The notes under the pieces were generated by a model. The model saw nothing but the letters and a program-made list of their open reading frames with translations, did no database searches and was not told the DNA's origin. From the NCBI GenBank assembly GCA_035628995.1, contig DASPIR010000023.1, forward strand, positions 372,001 to 436,000: a stretch of DNA of 64,000 nucleotides. The letters are read 5' to 3'. Below are positions 34,471 through 44,196 of this stretch, piece after piece. How positions within the stretch are numbered: position 1 is the stretch's first letter; the number at the start of each line of letters is the position of its first letter. The stretch is from Clostridia bacterium. Its GTDB lineage: Bacteria; Bacillota; Clostridia; Lutisporales; Lutisporaceae. The translations under genes were made by a program, and so were the position numbers.

Positions 34471-35607
34471 TTATTCCTCAAACAGTGCATCTACAAAGTC
34501 AGAAGCAACAAATTCCTGAAGATCGTTTACCTTTTCACCCACACCAATAAGCTTGACCGGTATATCAAGTTCAGACTTAATAGCTATAATTATTCCACCT
34601 TTTGCTGTGCCATCAAGCTTTGTAAGTATCAAGCCGTTTATATCTGCAACCTCTTTAAACAGCTTTGCCTGCGAAATGGCATTTTGTCCGGTAGTGGCAT
34701 CAAGTACAAGCAGTGTCTCCTTATAAGCCTCAGGATATTCCCTTTCAATTACTCTTGAGATCTTTTTCAGCTCTTCCATGAGGTTTTTCTTGTTGTGCAG
34801 TCTTCCAGCCGTATCACATATCAGCACATCAGCTTTTTTTGATTTTGCTGAGTTGACTGCATCAAATATAACAGCTGCCGGATCAGAGCCTTCCTGATGC
34901 TTTATAACCTCAACACCTATCCTGCTGCCCCATATCTCAAGCTGATCTATGGCTGCAGCCCTGAAGGTGTCTGCTGCTGCTATAACAACCTTCTTACCTG
35001 ATTTCTTCATTTTTGAGGCTATTTTCCCTATGGAAGTGGTCTTGCCTACTCCATTGACACCGATCACAAGTATTACTTCCGGAGTATTTAACCCAAGTTT
35101 TTCGCCACTTTCTCCCATAATATTAAGTATTTCCTGCTTTAGCAGACCCTTCACATCAGCGGGGTCTTTTATGTTCTTTTCTTTTACGCTTTTCCTCAGG
35201 TTTTCCAGAATCTTTAAGGTTGTAGAAACCCCAACATCTGAGGTTATAAGTATTTCCTCCAGCTCTTCGAAAAGCTCTTCATCAACGCTCTTGAAATTGG
35301 ACAGCACATCATTAATCTTATCTGTGATGTTCTTCCTGGTCTTGAATAGTCCATCCTTCAGTCTAGTAAAAAATGAACCCTTGCCTTCCTCAGCTTCTTC
35401 TTCTATTTCCTCTTCCATCTCTTCTTGAATAACCTGTTCCGGTTCTTCTATATCCTCAAGCTCAGTCTCCTGAAGCTCTTCTTCTTCTTCCAGAAGCATC
35501 GCCTCTATTTCTTCATCAGAAAGCTGCTCCTCTGATTCTTCAACAAATTCCTCCTGCTGCTCATCCTCTTGTCCCTTCTTGAATAACTTAGAAAAAAATC
35601 CTGCCAT
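34471..35607 (-). CDS. ftsY: Signal recognition particle receptor FtsY
   Basis: A protein of about 378 residues. The N-terminal 90 residues are very acidic (EEEEELQETELEDIEEPE) after a short basic start (MAGFFSKLFKKG). The NG domain has VNGVGKTTSIGKIASKM, DTAGRLHNKKNLMEEL and TKLDGTAKGGI. It docks the SRP-ribosome complex at the membrane. ATG 35607 has AAGGAG. Confidence 0.97.
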   Translation of the reverse strand: MAGFFSKLFKKGQEDEQQEEFVEESEEQLSDEEIEAMLLEEEEELQETELEDIEEPEQVIQEEMEEEIEEEAEEGKGSFFTRLKDGLFKTRKNITDKINDVLSNFKSVDEELFEELEEILITSDVGVSTTLKILENLRKSVKEKNIKDPADVKGLLKQEILNIMGESGEKLGLNTPEVILVIGVNGVGKTTSIGKIASKMKKSGKKVVIAAADTFRAAAIDQLEIWGSRIGVEVIKHQEGSDPAAVIFDAVNSAKSKKADVLICDTAGRLHNKKNLMEELKKISRVIEREYPEAYKETLLVLDATTGQNAISQAKLFKEVADINGLILTKLDGTAKGGIIIAIKSELDIPVKLIGVGEKVNDLQEFVASDFVDALFEE

Positions 35608-35653
35608 CGCTAATACACTCCTTTTATGAAATATAATCAATGTATATAATAAT

Positions 35654-35681
35654 GTACGGGCGATTCATGAATCGCCCCTAC
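35654..35681. repeat. Palindrome GTAGGGGCGATTCA type
   Basis: GTACGGGCGATTCA and TGAATCGCCCCTAC are inverted with one mismatch. It ends at the smc stop codon. Confidence 0.7.
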
Positions 35682-38600
35682 TAGCTTACTTTATCTTCAA
35701 GCTTTACTGACACCAGCTTCGATATTCCGTTCTCCTCCATGCTTACGCCATACAGACAGTCGGCTGACTCCATTGTACCCTTCCTGTGAGTTACTATTAT
35801 GAACTGAGTAGTCGCCGAGAAGTTTACAAGGAACTCTGCATATCTGTCAACGTTTGCATCATCCAGCGCTGCGTCTATTTCATCCAGCACGCAAAAAGGT
35901 GCCGGCTTCATTTTCAGTATGCCAAACAGCAATGCTATCGCTGTAAGCGCTCTTTCTCCACCAGAGAGCAGCATCAGATTCTGAAGCTTCTTTCCCGGAG
36001 GTTTGGCTATTATCTCAATTCCTGACTCCAGTACATTCTCCTCATCCGAAAGGACAAGCTCTGCGTGTCCACCACCAAAAAGCTGTTTGAAAACCTCATT
36101 GAAGTTCTCGTTAATCTTATTAAACTCGGTGATGAACTGAAGCTTCATACTTTCTGCTATCTCAGCAATAACAGCAATCAGGTTATCCCTTGCTCTTGTG
36201 AGGTCCTCAACCTGTGTGCTGAGGAACAAATGACGCTCACTAAGCTTGTCATATTCTTCAATTGCATTTACATTTACTGTGCCCATGGACCGTATATCAT
36301 TCTTCAGCTCTTCACAGCGTTTTGATGCCCATGTGAGACTCAGGCTTGAATCTCTGTAATCCTGAGCTCTGTTGTAACTCATGTCATAAGTCTCCAAGAG
36401 CTTCATTTCTGTGTTTTCCAATTCGATTTCAAGTCTGGCATACTGCATCTCAACTTTATGCAGGTCTGTTTGTAAAGTAGCAATGTCCTTGTTATATTCT
36501 TTAATATCTGTTTCTATCTTCTGCAGGTCTTCATATATCGTTGTTTTATCTCTCTCATTATCAGAAAGAAGCTTATGCTTTTCACCTGCTTCCAATACAG
36601 CTCTTTCAATTTCTGCTTTCTTGCTTTCGAAATCCGTCGTAAGTGCTGTGATTTCTGTTTCTTCCCTATCAATCTCAGCTTGATTGTTCCTTATTTCTTC
36701 TTCAATCTCACTGATTCTTTGCTCCATGTCTCTTATGGAGCCTTCTGTGGTCTTTTTATTATGCTCAACCGATGCTAATTTTATTTTGAGTTCAGTAATC
36801 TCTTCATTGTAGGCATCCCTTACTTCCTTGAACTGCTTCATCTGCTCCTGAAGCTCAGCTATCTGAGCCTCCACAGTCAGCTTATCCTTTTCTACGGCTT
36901 CTGCTTTCTCTGAATTCTCTGCCATTATCCTATTGGTTTCATTATATTCTTTTTCCAAATCCCCCAAATCCTTGAGGTTTATTGAAATTCTGTCCCTTAT
37001 GACCTGCATATCATTCTTGATGTTTTCACATTTGTTCTTGTAATTATTGATATCTATCTGAAGAGAGTGGAATATCTCTGTTTTGAAATCAATATCACTG
37101 CTAATATCCGCTGATTGCATTTTCAGTTCTTCAAGCTTCGAATTCTGTTCCTCAAGCTCTCTCTGCTTAGCATCATGCTGCACTTTAAGAGTTTCAATTT
37201 CGCTTTTTCTGGACAGAACCGAGCTGGATGACGACTGCAAACTGCCTCCTGTCATTGATCCCCCTGCATTCACTATTTCACCTGCCAGGGTTACTATCTT
37301 GTATTCATAGCCGGCCTTTCTGGCAAGTCTTATAGCGGCATCAATGTCCTTAACAACCGCAGTCCTTCCCAACATGCTCTGCATTACATTTTTCATTTTG
37401 GGATCATATCCGATAAGGTCTGAAGCAACTCCAACAAAACCTTCCATATCAAAAAGCTGCTTTTCTCTGTCATTGAAAAATCTTGGTTTTATTGAGCTTA
37501 TTGGAAGGAAGGTAGACCTGCCTACCTTGTGCTCCTTAAGGTATTCTATCAAAAGCTTAGCATCATTTTCCGTATCTGTTACTATGCTCTGCACCGAGCC
37601 TCCTAGAGCAATTTCTACAGCTGTAACATACTGAGAGGGTACTTTTATCATTTCCCCTACAACGCCACAAAAGCCTTTTGTTATATTGTGATGCTCTGTT
37701 ATCAGAACCTTTACAGCCCTGCTGTAGCCTCCATGATCCCTTTCCATATCCTCAAGCACCTTGAGTCTGGAAAGCAGCGCTTCTTTCTCGGTCTTTACCT
37801 TGGCAATTTTTTCTTCTAATAGCTGGATGTCGCTTTCACACTCTTGCTTACTGCCTTTGAGCTCCTCTATCTGTACCCCGCAGTCCTCTGTCTTTCTTGT
37901 GAAATCCTCCAGCTCCGCAGTAGACCTCTTATATTGCTTCTCTTTGTCCTCCTGCTGCAGCTCAAGTACGTTCACATCACCTTCTACCTGACTTTTCCTT
38001 TTATTTATATTGTCGACAAATACGTTGGTGCTGTTAATTTTGCTCTTAAGCTCCGACAGGCTGTTTATTAGGTTTATAAACTTCTGCTGCTTATCACCAA
38101 GCTCTGATTCCATATCGTTTATGGATTGATAATTGGATTCAAAATCAGCCGTCTTTTCATCAATTTTCTCGCTTGCCTCAGAAAATGCTGAATTAAGCTG
38201 AATTAGCTTCTGATTGTTTTGCTCTATATTCAGATTCGACTTTTCAACCTCATCCTTAAGTTCACAATCTCTCTTATTGAGCCTTGCTGTATTCAGGTTA
38301 AGATTCTTGATTCTTTCCTGAAGTACGTTGCATTCTCCCTCGAGCTTCTCCTTATTATTCTCAAGATGATGGATCTCTTCGCTGAGCCCATTAATGCTGA
38401 TTTCCAACTCACCAAGCAATGTTTTAAGCTCATTTTGCTTTAGCTCAAACTGAGCTGCAAGAGAGGTCTTCTCATGCATCAGGCCCTGTATATCCTCCGC
38501 TTCCTGCTTCGTACTCAGAAGCTTGCTGCGGTACTTATCTATATTATTGAGCATAAGGTTTATTTCTATTGCCTTAAGCTCCTCTACAATCCCTCTATAG

Positions 38601-39241
38601 CGTTTCGCCACTTCTGCCTGCTCTTTAAGCGGTCCTAACTGCGTCTGTATCTCTTCAATGATATCTGTTATCCTTATTATGTTCTGCTTAGTCTGCTCAA
38701 GCTTCTTCTCCGCTTCCTGCTTTCTGGACTTGTATTTTACAATGCCGGCTGCTTCTTCAAATACACTTCGTCTTTCATCTGATTTGTTGCTCAATATCTC
38801 ATCGATTCTACCCTGTCCTATAATTGAATAACCGTCTCTGCCTATCCCTGTATCCATGAAAAGCTCATAAATATCCTTAAGCCTGCAGGAGGTTTTGTTT
38901 ATAAAGTATTCACTTTCACCCGAACGGTACATTCTTCTCATTATATTAATTTCTGTATAATCTACGGGTATTTGCTTGTCGCTGTTATCAATGCACAGGG
39001 ATACTTCTGCAAAGCCCAGGGCTTTCTTGGTGTCACTTCCTGCAAAAATGACATCCTCCATCTTGCTTCCCCTCAAGGCTCTTACACTTTGCTCTCCCAA
39101 TACCCATCTGATTGCATCGGAGATATTGCTCTTGCCGCTGCCGTTTGGGCCGACTATGGCATTTATGGTATTGCCGAAGTTAAGCTCTATTTTTTCTGCG
39201 AAAGACTTAAAGCCATGTATCTCAATTTGTTTCAAATACAA
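35681..39241 (-). CDS. smc: Chromosome segregation protein SMC
   Basis: An 1186-residue condensin ATPase. The Walker A head is VGPNGSGKSNISDAIRWVLG, coiled coil runs from about 165 to 505, the hinge is near 515-640 (GFCGVVGEMIKVPSQYVTAVEIALGG), a second coiled coil follows, then the signature LSGGERALTAIALLF and Walker B CVLDEIDAALDDANV. It loads with ScpAB and organises the chromosome. The start is TTG 39241 with GGGAG 9 nt upstream (MYLKQIEIHGFKSFAEK). 73 nt upstream of ftsY. Confidence 0.97.
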   Translation of the reverse strand: MYLKQIEIHGFKSFAEKIELNFGNTINAIVGPNGSGKSNISDAIRWVLGEQSVRALRGSKMEDVIFAGSDTKKALGFAEVSLCIDNSDKQIPVDYTEINIMRRMYRSGESEYFINKTSCRLKDIYELFMDTGIGRDGYSIIGQGRIDEILSNKSDERRSVFEEAAGIVKYKSRKQEAEKKLEQTKQNIIRITDIIEEIQTQLGPLKEQAEVAKRYRGIVEELKAIEINLMLNNIDKYRSKLLSTKQEAEDIQGLMHEKTSLAAQFELKQNELKTLLGELEISINGLSEEIHHLENNKEKLEGECNVLQERIKNLNLNTARLNKRDCELKDEVEKSNLNIEQNNQKLIQLNSAFSEASEKIDEKTADFESNYQSINDMESELGDKQQKFINLINSLSELKSKINSTNVFVDNINKRKSQVEGDVNVLELQQEDKEKQYKRSTAELEDFTRKTEDCGVQIEELKGSKQECESDIQLLEEKIAKVKTEKEALLSRLKVLEDMERDHGGYSRAVKVLITEHHNITKGFCGVVGEMIKVPSQYVTAVEIALGGSVQSIVTDTENDAKLLIEYLKEHKVGRSTFLPISSIKPRFFNDREKQLFDMEGFVGVASDLIGYDPKMKNVMQSMLGRTAVVKDIDAAIRLARKAGYEYKIVTLAGEIVNAGGSMTGGSLQSSSSSVLSRKSEIETLKVQHDAKQRELEEQNSKLEELKMQSADISSDIDFKTEIFHSLQIDINNYKNKCENIKNDMQVIRDRISINLKDLGDLEKEYNETNRIMAENSEKAEAVEKDKLTVEAQIAELQEQMKQFKEVRDAYNEEITELKIKLASVEHNKKTTEGSIRDMEQRISEIEEEIRNNQAEIDREETEITALTTDFESKKAEIERAVLEAGEKHKLLSDNERDKTTIYEDLQKIETDIKEYNKDIATLQTDLHKVEMQYARLEIELENTEMKLLETYDMSYNRAQDYRDSSLSLTWASKRCEELKNDIRSMGTVNVNAIEEYDKLSERHLFLSTQVEDLTRARDNLIAVIAEIAESMKLQFITEFNKINENFNEVFKQLFGGGHAELVLSDEENVLESGIEIIAKPPGKKLQNLMLLSGGERALTAIALLFGILKMKPAPFCVLDEIDAALDDANVDRYAEFLVNFSATTQFIIVTHRKGTMESADCLYGVSMEENGISKLVSVKLEDKVS

Positions 39242-39366
39242 ATTTAGTCACTCCCGAATAACAGATTTTTATTAGTATATTTTAACACACCTTGTCCTCA
39301 TATGCTATAGGCTGCTGGAAGGAGTCTAGGGCTGCTTATCCAGGTATTCTTTTTGGTTTGGTTGCG

Positions 39367-39390
39367 CGTTTCGTGTTTCGCGTTTCGCGG
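39367..39390. repeat. Heptamer repeat (CGTTTCG type)
   Basis: CGTTTCG TGTTTCG CGTTTCG CGG. The reverse complement CGAAACG fits the consensus shared with 17237 and 39427. Confidence 0.65.
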
Positions 39391-39426
39391 TAAGGGCAAT
39401 GACTTTGAAGAACTATCCCAGTTTCT

Positions 39427-39464
39427 ACTCGTAACTCGTAACTCGTAACCTGTAACTCGTAACG
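39427..39464. repeat. Heptamer repeat (ACTCGTA type)
   Basis: ACTCGTA three times, then ACCTGTA, then ACTCGTA, 37 nt from the previous array. The rest of the 39242-39538 gap holds only the terminator listed next. Confidence 0.75.
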
Positions 39465-39471
39465 ATAAAAT

Positions 39472-39505
39472 ATAAAGCCCATTACCAAATGTAGTAATAG
39501 GCTTT
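39472..39505 (-). terminator. Terminator after spoVS
   Basis: AAAGCCTATTAC/GTAATGGGCTTT stem (with G-U) then a T-rich tail on the minus strand. Confidence 0.65.
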
Positions 39506-39538
39506 CATAAAATTAATCTATGTATAATGCTTGTCATT

Positions 39539-39799
39539 TTATCTTGGCTCCACGATGAACTTTATTGCAGTTCTATCCTCCCCGTCAATTTGTATCTCCG
39601 CAAAGGCTGGGACCACTACCAGGTCTATACCATTAGGTGCTACAAAACCTCTTGTGATTGCTATCGCTTTAACTGCTTGATTTACAGCACCTGCACCAAC
39701 TGCCTGTAATTCTGCTGTTGCTCTTTCTCTTAATACAGCAGCAAGCGCTCCGGCAACTGATTTTGGTTGTGATGTAGCTGATACTTTTAGTACTTCCAT
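39539..39799 (-). CDS. spoVS: Stage V sporulation protein S
   Basis: An 86-residue Alba-like protein that is highly conserved: MEVLKVSATSQPKSVAGALA, GAVNQAVKAIAITRGFVAPN and a C-terminal FIVEPR. It affects late sporulation and septation. AGGAGG precedes ATG 39799. Apparently its own unit. Confidence 0.97.
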   Translation of the reverse strand: MEVLKVSATSQPKSVAGALAAVLRERATAELQAVGAGAVNQAVKAIAITRGFVAPNGIDLVVVPAFAEIQIDGEDRTAIKFIVEPR

Positions 39800-39866
39800 T
39801 TTAGAATACCTCCTATATTTATCAGTATAGTTTATTATAGTATTCTATAAATATTTTCCAATTCCT

Positions 39867-40940
39867 TCATTTGGCCAATATGGAATAATAGTCTTTTTCT
39901 GACATTTTAATACTTTTTTCCCCGTCAGTAAGCACTATTGTATCTGTTTCAACACAATCATCTTGAATTATATCCAATTTGTCGATAAAAAAATTTGCCC
40001 TAAGAAATTCAATATTACATTTTTTGTGCCCCATCAATTCTGAAATATTCCTCGGGTTAACTTTAATTATGATATTATGATGGTTTTGCGGCATCTTGCC
40101 TAATAGGTGTGTAATCATATCTCTGTAGACAAGAGATTCAACCAAGTGCCGCATAGAAGGATGGAAGGGGCCTGCAACCACGTCCTTGCCCAGGAGTATA
40201 TTTTCGGTAGGCTGAAGTCCTATCCTGATCACATTTACTCCATTTCCCTCAAAAAGTATTAACAGCTTTTTAGACTCCTCAACAGCCGCTTCCAAGGTCA
40301 GAGGATGGTATTCATCTTTTAGGTACATTTCCTCTATATAGGTATTTTTTATTACTAAAGCTGGGTATATTCTTGCAATATCCGGCTTTAGCCCAATAAG
40401 CTCCTCAGCTGTTCTCAAAGCTTTCTCCTCGGTGTCTCCCGGCAGTCCGACCATCATCTGTACACCAATAATAAAGTCATATTTCTTTAAAATACGAACA
40501 GCGTCAACCACATCCTCTGAGGTATGACCTCTATTGCAGAGTTTCAGTACCTCTTCATCCATTGATTGAACGCCCAACTCCACTACACCTACGCCATATC
40601 TTTTCAGATTATCCGAAATCTCAGCATCAATACAGTCCGGTCTCGTTGATACTCTTATGTTCTTTATTCTGCCATTTTCAATATAACTGAAGGCCGCTTC
40701 CAAGAGCTCTTTCTGATAGTCCAAAGAAATAGCAGTAAAGCTTCCTCCATAAAATGCAACCTCTATATGGCTTCCTTCCTCAGGTATTGTCTCAAGGTAT
40801 TCCTCGATCTTTTCCCTTACCTCCTGAGCTGTTACTTCACCAAGCTGTCCCGTTATCTTTTTCTGGTTGCAGAATATGCAGTCATGGGGGCAACCTTTAT
40901 GCGGCACAAATATTGGAATTATATAATGCTTCTTACTCAT
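39867..40940 (-). CDS. Radical SAM protein, Elp3-related
   Basis: A 357-residue protein with the 4Fe-4S motif CPHDCIFCNQ (Cys spaced CxxxCxxC, residues 17-24) and the COG1243-like blocks AFYGGSFTAI, STRPDCID, VELGVQSMDEEVL and GLPGDTEE. It lacks the acetyltransferase domain of true Elp3. The target is unknown; tRNA or a protein is possible. It overlaps rnc by 8 nt and is thus coupled to it, a common clostridial arrangement. Confidence 0.9.
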   Translation of the reverse strand: MSKKHYIIPIFVPHKGCPHDCIFCNQKKITGQLGEVTAQEVREKIEEYLETIPEEGSHIEVAFYGGSFTAISLDYQKELLEAAFSYIENGRIKNIRVSTRPDCIDAEISDNLKRYGVGVVELGVQSMDEEVLKLCNRGHTSEDVVDAVRILKKYDFIIGVQMMVGLPGDTEEKALRTAEELIGLKPDIARIYPALVIKNTYIEEMYLKDEYHPLTLEAAVEESKKLLILFEGNGVNVIRIGLQPTENILLGKDVVAGPFHPSMRHLVESLVYRDMITHLLGKMPQNHHNIIIKVNPRNISELMGHKKCNIEFLRANFFIDKLDIIQDDCVETDTIVLTDGEKSIKMSEKDYYSILAK

Positions 40941-41652
40941 TTTTCACACCAAGACTAATTATTGCGTCTTTTGCGGCAGCCTGCTGCGCATCCTTCTTGC
41001 TATGCCCCGTCCCACTGCCAATCATTGCACTATTTAGAAACAAGGCTATTTCAAAAGTCTTATCGTGATCCGGCCCTTCCTCTTTGAGCATCTTGTAGCT
41101 CAGCTTGCCAGAATTGTTTTTCTGGATATGCTCCTGCAGGAAGGATTTATAATCGCTGAAAATCCTGTTTTCTATAGCGTCATTTATTATTTCCTTCAGG
41201 TTGTTTATAATAAAAGTCTTTGCTTTCTTTATTCCCCCGTCAAGATAAATTGCAGCAATCACAGCTTCAAAGGCATCAGCCAGAATGGAAACCCTGTTTC
41301 TTCCACCCGTATTCTCCTCGCCTTTGCTCAGAAGCAAATACTGTCCAATCTTCAATCTATTTGAGGCATTGTAAAGGGACTGCTCACATACTATACCCGC
41401 CCTGTACCTTGTCAGGCTTCCTTCCGGAGAGTTCTTGCAATTGCTGTACAAGTGCAGACTTATTACCATATTGAGAATGGAATCGCCAATAAACTCAAGC
41501 CTTTCATTGTGCTCCAGGAAATCCGGCTTTGAGGCCACAAAGGAGCTGTGGGTAAGCGCATTATTCAATATATTGATATTCTTAAATGAATACTCAATTA
41601 TGCCCTCAAAATCATTTAGACATTTCAATCTTTTAGAATCAATACCTGACAA
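40933..41652 (-). CDS. rnc: Ribonuclease III
   Basis: A protein of about 239 residues that cuts double-stranded RNA. The catalytic signature is HNERLEFIGDSIL, with LADAFEAVIAAIYLDGG as the second acidic block. The C-terminal dsRBD spans SYKMLKEEGPDHDKTFEIALF to SKKDAQQAAAKDAI. GTG 41661 lies in the SD, so TTG 41652 (MSGIDSKRL) with GGGAG 8 nt away is preferred. Confidence 0.97.
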   Translation of the reverse strand: MSGIDSKRLKCLNDFEGIIEYSFKNINILNNALTHSSFVASKPDFLEHNERLEFIGDSILNMVISLHLYSNCKNSPEGSLTRYRAGIVCEQSLYNASNRLKIGQYLLLSKGEENTGGRNRVSILADAFEAVIAAIYLDGGIKKAKTFIINNLKEIINDAIENRIFSDYKSFLQEHIQKNNSGKLSYKMLKEEGPDHDKTFEIALFLNSAMIGSGTGHSKKDAQQAAAKDAIISLGVKNE

Positions 41653-41683
41653 TTCAATCACTCCCTATAAAAGTAATGCTGCA

Positions 41684-41740
41684 AAAAAAATTAGAGATTG
41701 AGACATATCCCTAATGGAATATTATTCCCAATCTCTACTA
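41684..41740 (-). terminator. Terminator after fabF
   Basis: AGAGATTG/CAATCTCT arms enclose an inner GGAATA/TATTCC hairpin on the minus strand and are followed by AATTTTTTTT. Confidence 0.75.
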
Positions 41741-41746
41741 TATCAT

Positions 41747-42988
41747 TTATTCGAATTTTTTCAACATGATAGTGGCGTTATGTCCTCCAAAGCCTAAGGA
41801 ATTTGACATAGCGTATTTTACTTCCTTATTTCTTGCTTTGTTTGGAACATAGTCCAAGTCACACTCTTCATCAGGTGTCGTATAGTTTATAGTCGGAGGT
41901 ATTATTCCCTCATTTATAGCCAATAGGCAAGCAACAGCTTCAATTGCTCCAGCTGCTCCCAAAAGATGACCAGTCATGGATTTGGTTGAGCTTATTGCGA
42001 CCTTGCCGGCATCATCCCCAAGAAGCTTCTTTATCGCAAGGGTCTCCAGCCTGTCATTCATGCCTGTGGAGGTTCCATGAGCGTTGATGTAATCAATTTC
42101 CGTTGCCTCTATACCTGCATCCTTAACCGCCATTAACATTGCTCTGTATGCACCCTGTGCATCTGGTGATGGCGCTGTTATATGATAAGCATCTCCGGAA
42201 GCGCCATATCCTACAACCTCTCCGTATATTCTAGCGCCTCTTTTTTGTGCATGCTCAAGCTCTTCAACAATCAGCATCCCTGCACCTTCCCCCATTACGA
42301 AGCCATCTCTGTCCTTATCGAATGGTCTTGATGCTGTCTTTGGATCATCATTTCTGGTTGACAACGCTTTCATTGAACAAAATCCAGCAAAAGATAAAGG
42401 TGTGATGGAGGCTTCCGTTCCTCCTGTAACCATAATATCGGCAGCACCTCTCTGAATTGTTTTGAAGGCTTCCCCTATTGCATTTGTACCTGATGCGCAA
42501 GCTGTCACTACTGTGGTATTTGGGCCTTTTGCATTCAAAGCTATAGATACATTGCCTGACGCTATATTGGATATCATCATCGGTACCATAAAGGGGCTTA
42601 CCCTGCCTGGGCCCTTTTCTCTTAGAATGTCATGCTGTGCTTCAAGGGTTTCCATACCCCCAATACCAGAACCTATACACACTCCGAACATATCGTTGTC
42701 TATCGCGTTTATGTCCAGTGCTGAATCTGTAACAGCCATTTTGGATGCTGCAACTGCATACTGTGTAAATCTATCCATCCTTCTGCACTCTTTTTTGTCA
42801 ATGTATTCAGTTGGATCAAAATCCTTTACTTCAGCCGCAATCTTTGTATCATAATCCGTTGTATCAAACCTGGTTATATAGTCAACTCCACATTTGCCTT
42901 CCTTTAAGCTTTTAAAGAATTCATCTTTACCAATACCAATAGGGGAAATTATCCCTACTCCTGTTATAACTACTCTTCTCTTGTTCAA
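41747..42988 (-). CDS. fabF: Beta-ketoacyl-ACP synthase II
   Basis: A 413-residue condensing enzyme elongating acyl-ACP. The catalytic triad is Cys in [12 protein letters not shown], His in [11 protein letters not shown] and His in [13 protein letters not shown]. Start TTG 42988 with AGGAGAGG. Last gene of the FASII set, separated from acpP by a terminator and a 197-nt gap. Confidence 0.98.
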   Translation of the reverse strand: MNKRRVVITGVGIISPIGIGKDEFFKSLKEGKCGVDYITRFDTTDYDTKIAAEVKDFDPTEYIDKKECRRMDRFTQYAVAASKMAVTDSALDINAIDNDMFGVCIGSGIGGMETLEAQHDILREKGPGRVSPFMVPMMISNIASGNVSIALNAKGPNTTVVTACASGTNAIGEAFKTIQRGAADIMVTGGTEASITPLSFAGFCSMKALSTRNDDPKTASRPFDKDRDGFVMGEGAGMLIVEELEHAQKRGARIYGEVVGYGASGDAYHITAPSPDAQGAYRAMLMAVKDAGIEATEIDYINAHGTSTGMNDRLETLAIKKLLGDDAGKVAISSTKSMTGHLLGAAGAIEAVACLLAINEGIIPPTINYTTPDEECDLDYVPNKARNKEVKYAMSNSLGFGGHNATIMLKKFE

Positions 42989-43153
42989 GCGCTTCCTCTC
43001 CTTAAATAAAATTATATATAATCATTGATATAAATTGTGATAATTCTATACATTCTATCATCGCAGCCATCCTCGGGTCGGACCAATTATGCAGGGCTGT
43101 CTGCTTGATATAATGTAAGAATTTTAGCTCAATTTATTTAATTACTGATTTTT

Positions 43154-43184
43154 AAAAAAAAATGCCCCGCTTTACGGGACATCT
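43154..43184 (-). terminator. Terminator after acpP
   Basis: ATGTCCCG/CGGGGCAT stem, T9 on the minus strand, beginning 2 nt after the acpP stop. Partial termination would raise acpP mRNA over fabF. Confidence 0.85.
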
Positions 43185-43185
43185 T

Positions 43186-43413
43186 TTATTTATTGTTTTT
43201 TATGTAATCAACTACATCGCCAACACTTGCGAGCTTTTCTGCTTCCTCATCAGGTATTTCTATATCAAACTCCTCTTCGAGCGCCATTAAAAGCTCCACT
43301 ATATCAAGTGAATCGGCACCCAAATCATCAATGAAGGAAGACTCCAATAAAACCTCTTCCGCGTCTACTCCAAGCTGCTCCGCTACTTTCTCCTGAACCT
43401 TCTCAAAAATCAT
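43186..43413 (-). CDS. acpP: Acyl carrier protein
   Basis: A 75-residue acidic carrier. The phosphopantetheine Ser is in [17 protein letters not shown] 43413 with GGGAGG is the start; the GTG three codons earlier is in the SD. 39 nt after fabG. Confidence 0.98.
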   Translation of the reverse strand: MIFEKVQEKVAEQLGVDAEEVLLESSFIDDLGADSLDIVELLMALEEEFDIEIPDEEAEKLASVGDVVDYIKNNK

Positions 43414-43452
43414 TAAGTTCACCTCCCTTCAGGATTTTATATTATGATAATA

Positions 43453-44196
43453 TTACATAACCATACCACCGTCAATATTAATTATTTGGCCTGTGATATA
43501 GTCAGAATATTCCGACGCTAAAAACAGTACTGCTTTAGCTACATCTTCCGGCTTTCCTGTACGCATTAATGGAATATTATTAGCGAACTCCTCTTTTACC
43601 TTTTCAGGCAGCTTTGAGGTCATATCAGTCTCTATAAAGCCGGGGGCAACTGCATTTACATTTATGCCCCTCTTGGCCAATTCCTTAGCCATAGATTTAG
43701 TAAAACCAATGATTCCTGCTTTAGCTGCTGCATAGTTGGATTGACCCGCGTTTCCAGTTATGCCAACCACAGAGGAAACATTTATTATTTTACCCGACTT
43801 TTGCTTAATCATTACCTTAGCTATCGATTTTGTGCATATAAATGCACCTTTGAGATTTGTATTAATCACATCATCGAAATCTTGCTCTGTCATGCGGATT
43901 ATCAGGTTATCCCTTGTAATCCCGGCATTATTTACTAATATATCTATGCTGCCGTATGCGTTTAATACTTCATTCACTAAATTTTCTACCTCAGCGCCTT
44001 TGGAAACATCAGCCTTTACAGCCATCCCCGACACACCCATTGCCTCTATTTCCTTGACAACTGATTCTGCGGACTCCCGGCTGGAGGTGTAGTTGACCAC
44101 TACATTTGCTCCCTTTGAGGCAAGCATAAGAGAAATTGACTTGCCTATACCTCTTGATCCCCCTGTCACTACAGCGGTTTTTCCCTTTAATTGCAT
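43453..44196 (-). CDS. fabG: 3-oxoacyl-ACP reductase
   Basis: A 247-residue SDR enzyme using NADPH. TGGSRGIGKSI is the cofactor loop; catalytic Ser-Tyr-Lys lie in INVSSVVG and SNYAAAKAG; INIDGGMVM ends the protein. The start shares one base with the fabD stop. Confidence 0.98.
   Translation of the reverse strand: MQLKGKTAVVTGGSRGIGKSISLMLASKGANVVVNYTSSRESAESVVKEIEAMGVSGMAVKADVSKGAEVENLVNEVLNAYGSIDILVNNAGITRDNLIIRMTEQDFDDVINTNLKGAFICTKSIAKVMIKQKSGKIINVSSVVGITGNAGQSNYAAAKAGIIGFTKSMAKELAKRGINVNAVAPGFIETDMTSKLPEKVKEEFANNIPLMRTGKPEDVAKAVLFLASEYSDYITGQIINIDGGMVM

Noticed and set aside
39367-39464. Heptamer arrays as a CRISPR array
   Set aside because: Units are 7 bp without spacers, and no cas genes are in the window.
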